NCBI GenBank assembly: GCA_024741835.1
Contig: JAENRP010000003.1
Location: 127,394 to 191,393, forward strand
Direction of reading: 5' to 3'
Origin: Diplocarpon mali
Lineage: Eukaryota > Ascomycota > Leotiomycetes > Helotiales > Drepanopezizaceae
DNA: 64,000 bases
Shown here: positions 26,501-37,600 of the stretch, piece after piece
How the letters are laid out: every line of letters starts with the position of its first letter
How positions within the stretch are numbered: the stretch's first letter is position 1
Program-made: the position numbers and the translations under genes
Notes under the pieces: model-generated
The model's database searches: none
Seen by the model: only the letters and a program-made list of their open reading frames with translations
What the model was told of the DNA's origin: nothing

Positions 26501-29271
26501 CTTGTTTGTGCACATCAGGTGCATGTTTCTTGCATCTTGGGTAGCTGTTAGCACATCTCCAAAGCGTCATGGTGGGAAATCTTACAAGAATTCATTCTGC
26601 TGTTACCATCTCACTCACCCAGAGGCCGCTTAGGCGAATGGTGGTGCCTGCTGTACCTCTCTATCCACCCACTGCTTCACCCACGTCTCTGGCAACGTAT
26701 CGCATTTTCGGATCGACGATTGCAGTCCGCGTGATATCGAAAGCCGATCAAACTCAAAAACATATAGTGTCACGCAAGGCGCCTGTCATCTCGACCGCCG
26801 TCATTTTTAACAAACCATGATTCGGGTAATTGTGGTTCAGGTCACGACTGGCTCTGAGGCGGACAGACACGCGCAACTGCTCTGAGACATCAACTATCAC
26901 CGGTGGGACAGCTGGACATGCAATGTCTCCCCTTGCATACGCGAAGTACAGTGTGGAAGCATCTTAACAAGGAGGGGCACCGTGGTGGCTGAAGCTTGGG
27001 ATTCCGGAAAAGAATTATTAATAGAGCACCTTGCAAAAACAAATCATGGGAGCAGGGAGCAGTTTCTCAGTACGAGTAGTGACATACCATGGATCCACTT
27101 GTCGCATGGTATTCTTGTTACTCGCTTGTTATATCTGTAATAGGACGTAAGCCACCCAAGGTCCTGCCTGGTGCAAAAATTTGCACGGAAGTTGCAAAAC
27201 TAGAAAGAGGATTTCTTCCAGCATACCCTTAGCTCTAATAAGATATTGCAAGACCTGATCTACATCTCTTGTCAAAATGTCGTTTGGTCTAAAATTGAGA
27301 AGTCTTCGTCTGAGTTGGCGTTGAAATGGGCAGTAGCCTTAACGTCCCGAGCGAATCAATCATATATCGAACTACTTGGCTTGATTTGAAGATTTATAGC
27401 AAGCAATTGATTCATTTGAAACTGTTCTACGAGGCTTAGAATTTAGCACAAGCTTATGTGGAGATATGGATTACAACTTGGAATTCAAACATCGATTTTT
27501 CCGGTGGTCTATAAACTTTGAAAAGTTGGACTGTTTACTTGTATGGGAGCACGCAACTTTCGGGAAAAGCTGATTCGTTCCTTAGCTACTTAGGCCAAAT
27601 CTTCCACCAAGTCCATGGACATTCTTCAACCAAACATGGCCTAACACGACGGGCCGTGGAGGAAGAGCTCTTGATCCGGAAGCAGAAATCCCCAATTCAC
27701 AGCGACTCTGAACCCCGGAACTTTGTGATGTCTTTATTTCCTATTTGAGTCGGGAGAATTAGCATTCGATCAGAATAGTAATGTGTTGGGTAGTCGAAGG
27801 GCCCCGAGGGAAAAAGAAACCAAGAGCTCGGCCGGCGTTTAGTGTTGTGTAGTACTTGATTTCGCAATGTACAAGCCCCTACCAAGGATTTAATCAGAGA
27901 GAAACTGGGCCGAATAAGCTGACAGCCCTTATCTGAGTCTTCGTACTAGTGGATATTCCTTGCTAGTCTTTGGGATACAGACTAAAATAGGTCTGTTGTA
28001 AAGTAGAAGCTAAGGTAGTTGTTGTGGTACACAGTGCAAGTAGAGACTTCTAGAGACTGGTCATGAATAGATGTAACTAGCTAGGCACCCTGGGAAACTT
28101 CTCGTTGGAACTCAGGTTTGGTTCAGGCTTTATACGATTAAAAATCAATTCGAACAGGGAATAGTCGAATCCTGGTGTGGTAAGGAGCTGTCTTCCCTTT
28201 TGTAGTGGAGAGCATGATACACCAAGGGGGTTTGCAGCCTATCGGGGGGAAAAAAGTGAGTATTCGCATGGCCTTGTGAGGTACAGGCACTGGCACTATT
28301 ACTTGCAATGAATTTATATTCTATCGTGTTTACGTAGGTAGTACTTTGTATTGTAGCAAGGCCAGGCAAACAGCGGGTGAGCATATCCAGTACTGCACCA
28401 CCTCCCCGACTCCACAGACACGCTAACGAAGCGATCGTTCTTCAACTACATTCCCATGGATCTCTTCCCCCCACCCTCTCTCTCTGCGAAACTACAGCCC
28501 AAGCCCACCCGCTTGGACCTCAATCTCAACCTCAACCTGACTTGGCTGCTCTACCGGTAGAGTAGACGTGCTCTCAGTCCTTCGCCTCTCAACTCTCAGA
28601 CCAGACCAGAGTCCTTGACTTCTATTCGACGCTCGTGCCTTGTTTCCTCCACAACACGTCCATTTCTCTTCTCGCACGCCTCTTCCAATACGTCGTATGC
28701 TACGGTAACCTCCGTGCCCCCCCTCCCACTCGCCTCGTCCTCCCTTCTCACCACGTCTCTGATGCCTCTGTGCATGGGTTACGTCGGCCTTTGCATTCGT
28801 CGGTAACTCGGTCCAGGTTCTGGGTTGCGGAAGCAGCAGGAGATGCAACTCAGACATGGGCATGGGCAAGGACATGGCTGCCGCGCAGGGTTGGGAACGA
28901 ACATCTGAATCACAATTCCGAGCACACGACGGTGGATTGCCTCGCAGCCGGACATACATGACATACATGCAGCAGCTGGACAGAGCTGGACAGGCCTGAT
29001 GCCTGCCCGAGCTCCAGCCTACCGCGAATCTCCACCTGCGTTCTGCCGCTGTCGGTCGGGCTCTTGTTACAAGCACCTTGGCGGCCATAGCTCAGCGAGT
29101 TGGACGTGCTCACACATAAGTAATTTGTAGCCGCCGGCTGAGAAAGTTTGTACCTCTTTTTAATATTTCCAGATTTATGTATTTGCTTTTCTTGTTCTAC
29201 TTCGCCAGGGGATCACCGGCTCGACTGCGCCACTGCTCATCGACTTTCACCACAGCTCTCTAGGTCGAACC

Positions 29272-29283
29272 ATATATAAAAAG
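29272..29283 (+). promoter_or_regulatory. Possible TATA element
   Basis: ATATATAAAAAG lies about 210 bp upstream of the small-protein start at 29490, after a long C/T-rich tract. Position fits a core promoter with a leader of about 180 nt. There is no further evidence. Confidence 0.35.
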
Positions 29284-29489
29284 GCATGCGGCATTGCTGG
29301 ATCAAGCTTTATTCTTTCTTAATATCCCCACAGCGCTTCTGCCTTCTGCACCGAGTCTCCCGCCTGCTTGCCTCAACAGTACTTCTTGTTGCCTCTCCAT
29401 CTTCGTGAGCTGCCTGGTCTAATGTGAGACCCAGAGTTTCTTGCTGACGTTGAATGTGCAGACCGGTCAGCCCAAGTCGACCAGCCAAA

Positions 29490-29654
29490 ATGTGCGAGTA
29501 TACCAAGAACTACTACATCTACACCTCCTGCGTGGACCCTGGAGCCCATTTCTTCAGCACCTCCATGGATGGGAAGAAGGAACGACGATGCTCCAGAGGT
29601 CCCCATGAAAGATACATTGTTGTGCCAGGGCATTGCCCTCTCTGCGGTTCCTGA
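29490..29654 (+). CDS. Small Cys-containing protein, 54 residues
   Basis: An uninterrupted 54-residue frame starts MCEYTKNYYIYTSCVDPGAH and ends GHCPLCGS. Four cysteines occur: C2, C14, one in the RRCSRGPHERYIVVPG segment, and a C-terminal C-x2-C. Short proteins beginning MC.Y, with an aromatic 'Y.YTSC.DPGAH' block and a 'GPHERYIV.PG.CPLC' end, are to my knowledge found in many filamentous ascomycetes without assigned function. No signal peptide or membrane segment is present, so it is probably intracellular, and the four cysteines could bind a metal. A TATA-like box and C/T-rich leader upstream support a real gene. An in-frame ATG at 29454 would add 12 residues; 29490 is preferred because it gives the family-like MCEY start. 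Confidence 0.55.
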   Translation: MCEYTKNYYIYTSCVDPGAHFFSTSMDGKKERRCSRGPHERYIVVPGHCPLCGS

Positions 29655-30878
29655 CCTCGGACGCTCCAGCCTGTAACCCACACACCGGCCACTTCCACAT
29701 ATCACCATTCGGTCATCATTAAATTTAATGACTTACTCGAGACCGTTCGTTCACTACAGGCCGGTCAGGGATGCAACCGAAACATTCGGCAACGATATTG
29801 GCTCTACGAACTTCTCAGCAGGGCGTCAAGGATAGGTGTTAATTGGGACTGCATTGTTATCTGGGAGACTTCACATTCTTCACTGGATGAATCGAAAATC
29901 TTCAGGCTAGAGATTCGAGGAGCTGGTTTTTACGGAAAAAACAACGACGATAATAGAAGATATTTAATGGGAACAATTCCGGACAGGCCGCTAAATGCTA
30001 CGGAAGTTTTGAAGTGCCCTACAGGAGGGCTCTCCAGGTAGCCAAAAACCTAGACACGCGGACAAGGACATTCAAACATCTTTCGCACTCCTTTGTTTTG
30101 AACGTTCCCAATACTCAGGGATTCGACCAATCCTATACCTAGGCCCGACCACGTACATCCTGCCAAAAGCGAGTACTCCGCATAAGCGAGGATTTTTGTT
30201 TTTGGGATCACGCTACCTCCAAATAAGTCAAAGAGGTCGCATATAACATATGTGCTATAGCTCAAGGACCATCCTGACAGCAGCCTTCGCCAGAGTATAA
30301 GCGATTGTGCACATACAGTATTCCCTTTTGTTTTCCTCGGTTACAGTGGGTCAAGATCGCAGCAGAAATTCATTGGAATGTAGAAATTTGAACACTCAGA
30401 GAAGTAAGCCGAACGCTTTGAAACTTCTAAATCCAGATAATTAAGGCTTGAGGCTGCTCAATTGTGTAGATGTACATAACTTTATTCACGAACGTAATTC
30501 GAGGACAGTAAATCACGCGCTGGACAATGATCTAGCCATTCGGCTCCTAGCAAGTATACTCCAGACTACCGTCTTAGAGTGTGTTTCTGTTGATAGATTA
30601 GGACCAGTGGGTTTTGGAACCACTGTTCTCGAAATGTATATATATGTGTATTAAACAAAAGGGAATGGAAGAAGCAAGTTTGATCGTACGGTGTAGGAGC
30701 CACGCCAAGAAGCCACGCTGTACAGCCTTTCTTTTCTTCCTTCCTCTCGCTGGATCCGAGCTCAGACCGCGAACGAGCCCATGCGCCCCCCCTCTCCATC
30801 TTGCTCAGAACGCCTTGATCTCTGACAAGGCCGTTGCGAAGACTTGGCCCTCCTGCACGAAGGGTCCTTGGGAAAAGC

Positions 30879-30917
30879 GAGTCGAGTCGAGTCGAGTCGA
30901 GTCGAGCAGAGTCGAGT
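30879..30917. repeat. (GAGTC)n pentanucleotide repeat
   Basis: About seven units of GAGTC, the sixth altered to GAGCA. It reads as Arg-Val-Glu-Ser in several frames and produces false open frames. Confidence 0.9.
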
Positions 30918-31095
30918 TGCGAGTACGAGTGCCATCCCACAAGGTGCTTGCTCATCACTTGCTGCTCTGTTGATTCTTTTGCTCTATTTGATTTGTTTGG
31001 TTTTTTTTTTTTGGTTTTTTTTCCCCGGGAGGCGGTACCTGAGGACCGGACCGCAGGACTCGGTTTCAGATATCGACAGATATCGATCCAAGGGG

Positions 31096-31126
31096 GACAG
31101 AGACACAGAGACACAGAGACACAGAC
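31096..31126. repeat. (AGAGACAC)n tandem repeat
   Basis: Nearly four head-to-tail copies of an 8-nt unit (AGAGACAC), non-coding. Confidence 0.9.
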
Positions 31127-31494
31127 CGCTACCGCTGCCTCTCTTTCTCTCTCTCTTTCACCGGGCGGGTAAGATGCTCTGGATATTCGGGGTCACGAGT
31201 TTGCTTGTTTCGTGGTTCGGTGTCTCTTGGAGATGCGAGGGCTATGGATTATCGTGGCTTGTACGGTGTAGAGTCCTGGTTGTGAGGATAAGAGTTATTA
31301 TTGCTGGTGCACAGTCGTAGGAAAACGGCTCTCTCTCTCTCTCCGTCTTTTGTCTTTTTTTGGAGAAAAAAAAAATAAATAAATAAGTAAATGAATCATC
31401 GTTTTGTGAACTTCAAGCGTCACAACCCATGAAATACATCTTAGCCTCTGCCGCGTACAGCAAAGCAAAGGCTCCTTTCCCAAATCTAAATGTT

Positions 31495-33057
31495 CTAAAA
31501 CCCCTGCTGACGATGCCACTTCTCATCCCATCCAGGGAAATACGGGCTCTCAGCAAGCGTAGCGACATTCCACTCCTCTTGCCCGTCCCTTTCTGCTTTG
31601 ACCAGACCCTTCGCGACCTGCTCCTGTGCAAACTCTTCCAACTTCGGGATGCACACATGCTCGACGTGCCACGTACCCTTATACTCCATCAATTCCTTCT
31701 TGCCCTCCTTGAGGATCTTGAGTAATAGGGCTGGGATGTAAGGCTCGTCCCGGAATTCCGTGACTGGTGTGAACAGGGCTTTGAAGTTGAACACGACACC
31801 TGCGCTCAACGGCAACCTACGCAGAGTCTGCCAGTCTACCCTCAAGTTGCAATCGTCTATCTTTAACTCTGCGTTCTGGGTCTCTCGGAGCGCTTCGTGG
31901 GGATGCCCTGGTGGCATGAACAGCGGAGTCCCAACTTCTAGACCCCAGCTTCCGCGTTGGATCGGCGAGTCCGTTGCCATCTTGCTAAAGAAGCGGTCCA
32001 TGCTGAATGACATCTTCTTGTAGTCTGGGATCCGGTTGTGGATCTGCTCAAGTTGTAAGCCGATCTTCGTACCGACGTTCCAGCCCAACGAGCTACAGAT
32101 GACACCAGCGCGGAAGTAGTACATGCCATCTTCCTCGTTTCGCAGGACAATAGCGAAGTCTTCGGGAACATTGTTGAGGAGAATGTGAAGAGGGTGGTAG
32201 CGCTTGAGGATCGTTTCTGTGCCAAGGATTCTGTTGTGGAAAATCTTCTTGTCGGGTGAGAGTGAGAACTGGGCAGGGTATCTGGCGCAGTAGAACTGCA
32301 GGCACATCTCCATGAGCTCTTTGCAAGCGAGTTCGGACCCAGGTAAGTAGTCAAGCACTTTGCGGCCATATTCCCTGAAGAGCTCTTGACGTTCCTTTAC
32401 TCTAGATACGTACGAGTTCTCGACTTCCAACCACCAATCCGGCTCAAGTTTCTGGAAGGCTGAAAGTGGTCAGTGATATACCTCGGAATTTTCTTTGGGG
32501 ACCAACTTACACATGGTCTGATGATACTTCCATCTGAGAGGTCGATAAGGTCTCGGTAGAGCTTTTTTAATATCGAAGTTCTCATAGGGTTGAGGGAGTG
32601 GCACACCGCTCAGTATGTCGTAGGCGGGAAAATCGCCCATTGCTTTGACTTCCGCAGTTGAAAACCCCGTGGGTGTGAATTTCGGCACCTGGCTATAGAG
32701 ACTATACGATTGGGTTGTAGGCAAGGCATTCTTGACTATGAAGTCCGCCGATGGGTCGAAGCCAAGTAGAATTCTGGAGGATGCAGGAGAAAGGGACCGG
32801 GCTAACTCGGGGAGGACGGAACGCCTCAAGGGCGGAAGAGCAGTGGAGTAGTCGGGACCACTACTTGTCAAAGCCTTCTTACTAGATGATATTGACCGAG
32901 TAGGCGTTGAAGCACCAGATGCACGCCTTCTTTGGAGATGAAGTCTGGCAAAAACGGCTTCTCGTTGCCCCTTGTTCACAACAAGGATGATGCCCGATGA
33001 GAGAAGGAAGAGAGCACCAAGGCTAAGCAGCCACTGATTTGAGAGAAACGATAACAT
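31495..33057 (-). CDS. DUF3445 protein (heme-dependent oxidative N-demethylase-like)
   Basis: Member of the DUF3445/HDOD family; a bacterial member is the alpha subunit of a heme-dependent dimethylamine demethylase, so an oxidative role is likely but unproven in fungi. Exons, in coding order: 33057-32511 and 32459-31495; 503 residues. The N-terminus has one membrane anchor (WLLSLGALFLLSSGIILVV) followed by a basic Ser-rich linker. The conserved body has RPLRWKYHQTMSFQKLEPDWWLEVE across the intron, then EDFAIVLRNEEDGMYYFRAGVICSSLGW, KIGLQLEQIHNRIPDY, MDRFFSKM and NLRVDWQTLRRLPLSAGVVFNFK. The start at 33057 is the ATG directly before the anchor; an in-frame upstream ATG at 33138 would add 27 residues. 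The protein is probably membrane-bound. Confidence 0.85.
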
Positions 33058-34643
33058 TATGAGCTGCCTCGGAGTGTTGGACTGGTGAAGGTGAGGGTGG
33101 AATGTTGGAGTGACGACTTCCAGCAGTAGAGACGTCAATTATCCCGCCTTGTGAATCTCAAGACCCCGATCACTGGCGACGGGCGATCTAGACACCCGGG
33201 TACCCAAGGCTCAGCTGTGGATGAACAAGAGCAGACAGCGAGGGTATACAGAGAGAAGCCCAGCTCATATCGACTGCCACGGGGTATTTATCAACGAAGG
33301 CAGAATTAAGTCGTAGATTCAAGTCAGAACCGGGGTTTGAGGCCGGGTTTGTTTATGGCACACATGGGCTTCAATATGCGCCATTTCAGAATAGTAACCG
33401 AATGCTCGTTTCCGGGAATTGTGCATTCGATGCTGGGTTTCCAACCCCTATCAAGAACAGCGGCAGATGTGTTGTGTTGGTTTATCTCCTCTCCGCACTT
33501 TCTAGGGATCAGACTTCCCTTTTAGGTTAAAAAAAGGCTTGAGCACGTGCTTGGAAGCTTGCCAGGCTTCCAGCTTGTTTGCTACATGTTCTCTATGAAC
33601 CGAGCGATTCGCGAAGACAATAGCGAGAATGACTTCGATGGCCCTGGCATTGGTGCGAGCAGGTAAGAAATACACGAGGTACATATATATCTGGGTGAGG
33701 GCTGGTGACACGGAACTTCCGACAACGGGACTTGACAGGAACTTCGAGTCTCGATTCTGGATGAAGATTGATCGCAAGGTACTCGAAGAAAACGTGCTGT
33801 GGTGAGGTTGTGAAGTGATGCGCCGGATGAAACAATTTGACTTGCACCGTGAGTAAAGTAGAAATAAGAGTCTGGGCGGCAAGTTCTCACCGACGACAAC
33901 AAAAACTGATGGGTCTCATGCTGCAGAGTAAGCAAGGTCTTAGGAGCAGCACAATGACTCCCAAGGAACTCCGTGGAATGTGCAAGGATTGCGATGCAGT
34001 GAGAAGACCGGCAGCTGGAAACGTAGGTGACTTGAACCCGTCATGTATAGTTGGGAACAACAGGTCGCTTCGCGAAGGAATCTGAGAACAAAGTGTTAAC
34101 AGGAAGTTCAAAACAGCGTGCGATCGCCACCTAGGTATACTGAGTGGCTCGTATCAAGTGAAAGACTATTTGGCTGCAAGGTTTTCTGGACCCTGTACTT
34201 GGTGGTGCTTGTCGGTAGGTGTAATTCTGTGTCGGATTCTGACTGTTTAAGAGGTCCCTGATGGAAGAACGAAGCATTTCGGATCAACGATGGGAAGGCA
34301 ATAATACCGAATTAGATACAAACTGTTGTCATCGCGCTCAAGGATTTCTCCTCTACAGCCGGGCATGCTTTTCGAAAGATGAAGGGTATTTAATCGAGCA
34401 ACTAGTCTTACACCGATCCCATAAATTGTGTTCCTGAATACACTGATGCAAGATACTCTACAGCCGACTGGTGACCCGTGACCCGCTATGCTTCCCGCCT
34501 GACCATTACATGGCACTGAACCATATTGGCATCAACACAACTCCAAACAATCGCTCGCAGGAAAGTAAAACACTCCAGTTATCCATGCTGCAACATGTAC
34601 CGGAGAAAGCGAGCTTCGCCGCCCTCATGAATTGCTCCAAGAA
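33058..34643. other. Intergenic region
   Basis: About 1.6 kb between two minus-strand genes. No gene is supported. Open frames at 33502-33935 (-) and 33837-34085 (+) have no recognisable features. Confidence 0.5.
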
Positions 34644-37600
34644 TCAAATCATCATCTTCCAACGGCTGAAAATGCCCCCGGTTGCTCCCCCGGGAGTGCT
34701 CGGCGCCCTTGATCGAGACTCGATGAAGGCAGATTCGCGGCGAGTTGACCTCCTCGCATCTGCTTGACTACCTTCCGAGCTCTTGACCTGCTCTCTCTCG
34801 TTGCGACGGGCTTCGCGCCTCTTGCGCCTTTCTTCCGGATCCTCATCTGTTCCTAAGTCGTGGTGTCTACGCGTCTTCCTCATGCGACGCCGTTCATTCT
34901 CATCGCCAGCCGTCATATCTCCTGGACCATCCGTAGCCTGGGCATCGTCTGGCGGCGGAGGCGCATCAGAATGGTCTTGAACCCAGGAGTCGGTTCCTGA
35001 GTGTGGCCAGCCGGCCTTTCGACTTTTGCGCCTGGATTCCTTCTCTGGCTCGATGTCGCGCGCCCTGCTTCCGTTGCGAGAGTCGAAGTAGCTGTCCACG
35101 ATCGGGGCAGATTTACGACGGCTGGGTCTTGGAGTTTCGACGCCGCCGCGTGCCATACGCCGTTCTTCACGCCTCTGACGACGTTCCTCCTCTTTCTCCG
35201 GGGCGTCCGTGTGACTTCTGCGGCGATCGGATCTCTTGCGGCGCTCTGGTCCTTCGGTTAGCGGCTCACCGTCTGTTTGAGTCGCTTCTCTGTTCTCGCG
35301 TTCTGCTCTCTTGGCACGGCGTCGTTCAGCCCGTTCAGCCTCCTTGGTTTCAGCAGCTTGCCGTTCGGCCTCCTCAGCAGCTTTCTGTTCCCGTCGGGCT
35401 GTGCGTCGAGCTTCTTTATTTTCCTGTCGACGAGCCTCCATTTCCTCTTCTTGTTTTCTGCGGCGCTCTCTTCGTTCAGCGTCCTTGGCTCTCCGCGCCT
35501 CCTCAACAGCTTTTTCTAAGGCTTCTTTCTCATCCCTGCGGGCACGTCTAGCTGCGCGTCTAGCTTCTTGAGCCTCTTGATCTTCTTCCGTGGCGCCGCC
35601 AGTCATTTTCACGTCGAAATCCTCCATTTCCGTCCGGCGTCTTATCTTCCTGTCCTCACGCCGTAAGCCTCGTTGCGCTTCGGCCTCGAGAGTGGAGCGA
35701 CGTTTGCTTTCTGGTCGGCTTTTCGAGGAAAGGAGCCCCCCAAACATACCACCGAGTCCTGCCGCCTTTTTAGCACTGGATTCGGACCTCTTTAGCCCGG
35801 GGATCTCTGTAGGGCCGCCAGCATCAACCATTACAATGTCTTCATCTTGCTTGTTCTGTTTTGAGTATCGCCTGTTAGCACTCTGCTCGTTGGCAGGCGG
35901 CATATTATGTCTCCAAAATGGTATATCGTCGTTGCCAGGCGGCATAGGAACAGCTGGGGGTGCGCCGTTGAGCACAACTAGGTCTTGCTTTACCTTGGAT
36001 TTTCTTTTTTGATCGCGACTCGACTTCTCACGAGACGGAGAAGCTTCATCGGCTCCAACAATAACAATATCATCATCCTCATCGAGACCTGTATTGAAAA
36101 AATTAGCTGGATTTCTTTGCTTCCAACTGAGGAATTCAACGCACCACGTGATTTGCTATGCTTCTCGGACTTGCTTGTCGAATGCTTGCCAGGAGTGACA
36201 CCGAGTAATTTTGCCGCTTTAGAGGACATTTCGGGCGGTGGAGAAATTAGACCGCTATCAGCAACCGATTGCCGTCTGGATTTAGGTTTCCCTGAAGTGC
36301 TGGATCGCCTTTCGGTGGTGGACCTCGACCTTGATAATGGCGGAGCTGAGCCAAAAATACCACTCAACCCCCTGGAGATGGGAGGCCTGTCGGCTTTGTC
36401 GGAGGAAGAGTCTTTGGATGAAACCTTTTCTTCCTTGTCGGATCTTTTGGACTTGGAGCCTCTGGATGACTTCTTCTCCTCTTTTAGGGGTGATGATTTG
36501 CGATCCTTGGACGACCTCTTCTCCACCTTCTCAGCAGCTGCTGGAGCTGCACCCCAGGCGCCCCAGGAACTGCCATCGCGAACAACACGTGGGCGTTCTT
36601 TCTTAGACGATTTCGGCTCCGCAGGTGGTGTGGGAGGGGCTTCAACTACTGGCGCTTCCTTTGGAGCCTCGCTGGCTTTACTTGCAGATTTGCTTTTACT
36701 CGACTTTTTGGCACTTGGCATCTCAATAACCTCAACAATATCGTCGTCCAAAACTTCCGTCGGGAAGCTCCCTGGGACTTGGCCGCTGGAATTCGTAGGT
36801 GGGGTGTTTGATTCTTCGATATCCACAACAGGGGCCTCTTTCACCTTTTTTGATGAGGATTTTGACTTCTTTTTATCTTCCTTCGCTGGTGGAGGTGGCG
36901 AAGGGGGAGGGGGCGAGGGCGGTGGCGCCTCAAGTTCCTCCGGTGACTCAAAGGCCTTCAATCTCTCCGCAATCTTGCCGGCGCCTGCGGATTTCTTCGC
37001 CACTGCTGATGCCTTCTTCGATGTCGAAGACGCCTTGGTTGAAGTTGTCGTGTCCTGGGGCTCGGTAGGTGTGGCTTCCAGAAGCTTCGCTTTGTCAGCA
37101 ATCGCAATCTCATCTCGCCCCTTGCTCGATTTTTTGCTAGTAGTGGCGCCCCAGAAACTGAAAACATCAGACTTGTCCTCAACCTCGACCTTTTCCTTGG
37201 CTGAGCTGGGGAGATCACCCGAGTCTAGTTCTGGCTCAGGTTCCTTAGCCTTGTCCTTTTTCGTTTTGGTCAATTTGCCATCCTTCTTGGACTATTGCAG
37301 AGTCACGAGAATTAGTCTATGGTCCAAGCGAGAGTTAAGGTAATGTACGGTACGAGTACGGTACGGTACAAGTACAAGATACTTGTGAGGATGTGCGGCG
37401 GCCGGCCTAGCTCAGGTTGTTTTTGACCTTTGAAAGGAAAAGCGGATCGTACCGCTAATGGGAATATCTTACCTTCTTTGCATCGGCCAGGGCAGCTTTT
37501 TCTTCAGCCTCTTTGGCAGCCTGGAGTATTTATCAGCTGTTGCGGATCCAGCATCGCTAGGATTGGTCGTCCTAATTATCTGTACATTCGGAGAATAGGA

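Larger units (their letters stand above)
20041..29489. other. Gene-poor region of about 9.4 kb
   Basis: I find no gene, RNA gene or intact mobile element here. Open frames such as 20505-20888 (+), 22814-23158 (+), 25151-25420 (+), 26172-26570 (-) and 28492-29088 (-) are isolated, overlap others in different frames and show no known motifs. The part at 21700-22120 is AT-rich. Guanine or cytosine runs are at 23518-23538 and about 22741-22757. From 28400 on the sequence is C/T-rich, as expected for the promoter of the small gene at 29490. Confidence 0.45.
29655..31494. other. Intergenic region with microsatellites
   Basis: No gene seen between the small protein and the DUF3445 gene. It contains two tandem repeats (30879-30917 and 31096-31126), a T-run at about 31003-31021 and a CT-run at about 31139-31157. 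Open frames here derive from these repeats. Confidence 0.5.

Noticed and set aside
28492..29088. Minus-strand open frame of 198 codons
   Set aside because: Composed of Arg/Gly/Glu-rich low-complexity text antisense to a C/T-rich leader. No motif seen.
30566..31320. Overlapping open frames on both strands
   Set aside because: They are produced by the GAGTC and AGAGACAC repeats and homopolymer runs, not by coding sequence.
35985..37343. Plus-strand open frame of 452 codons
   Set aside because: Same antisense effect: Ser/Asp-rich shadow of the Lys/Ser-rich exon 11, crossing an intron of the real gene.
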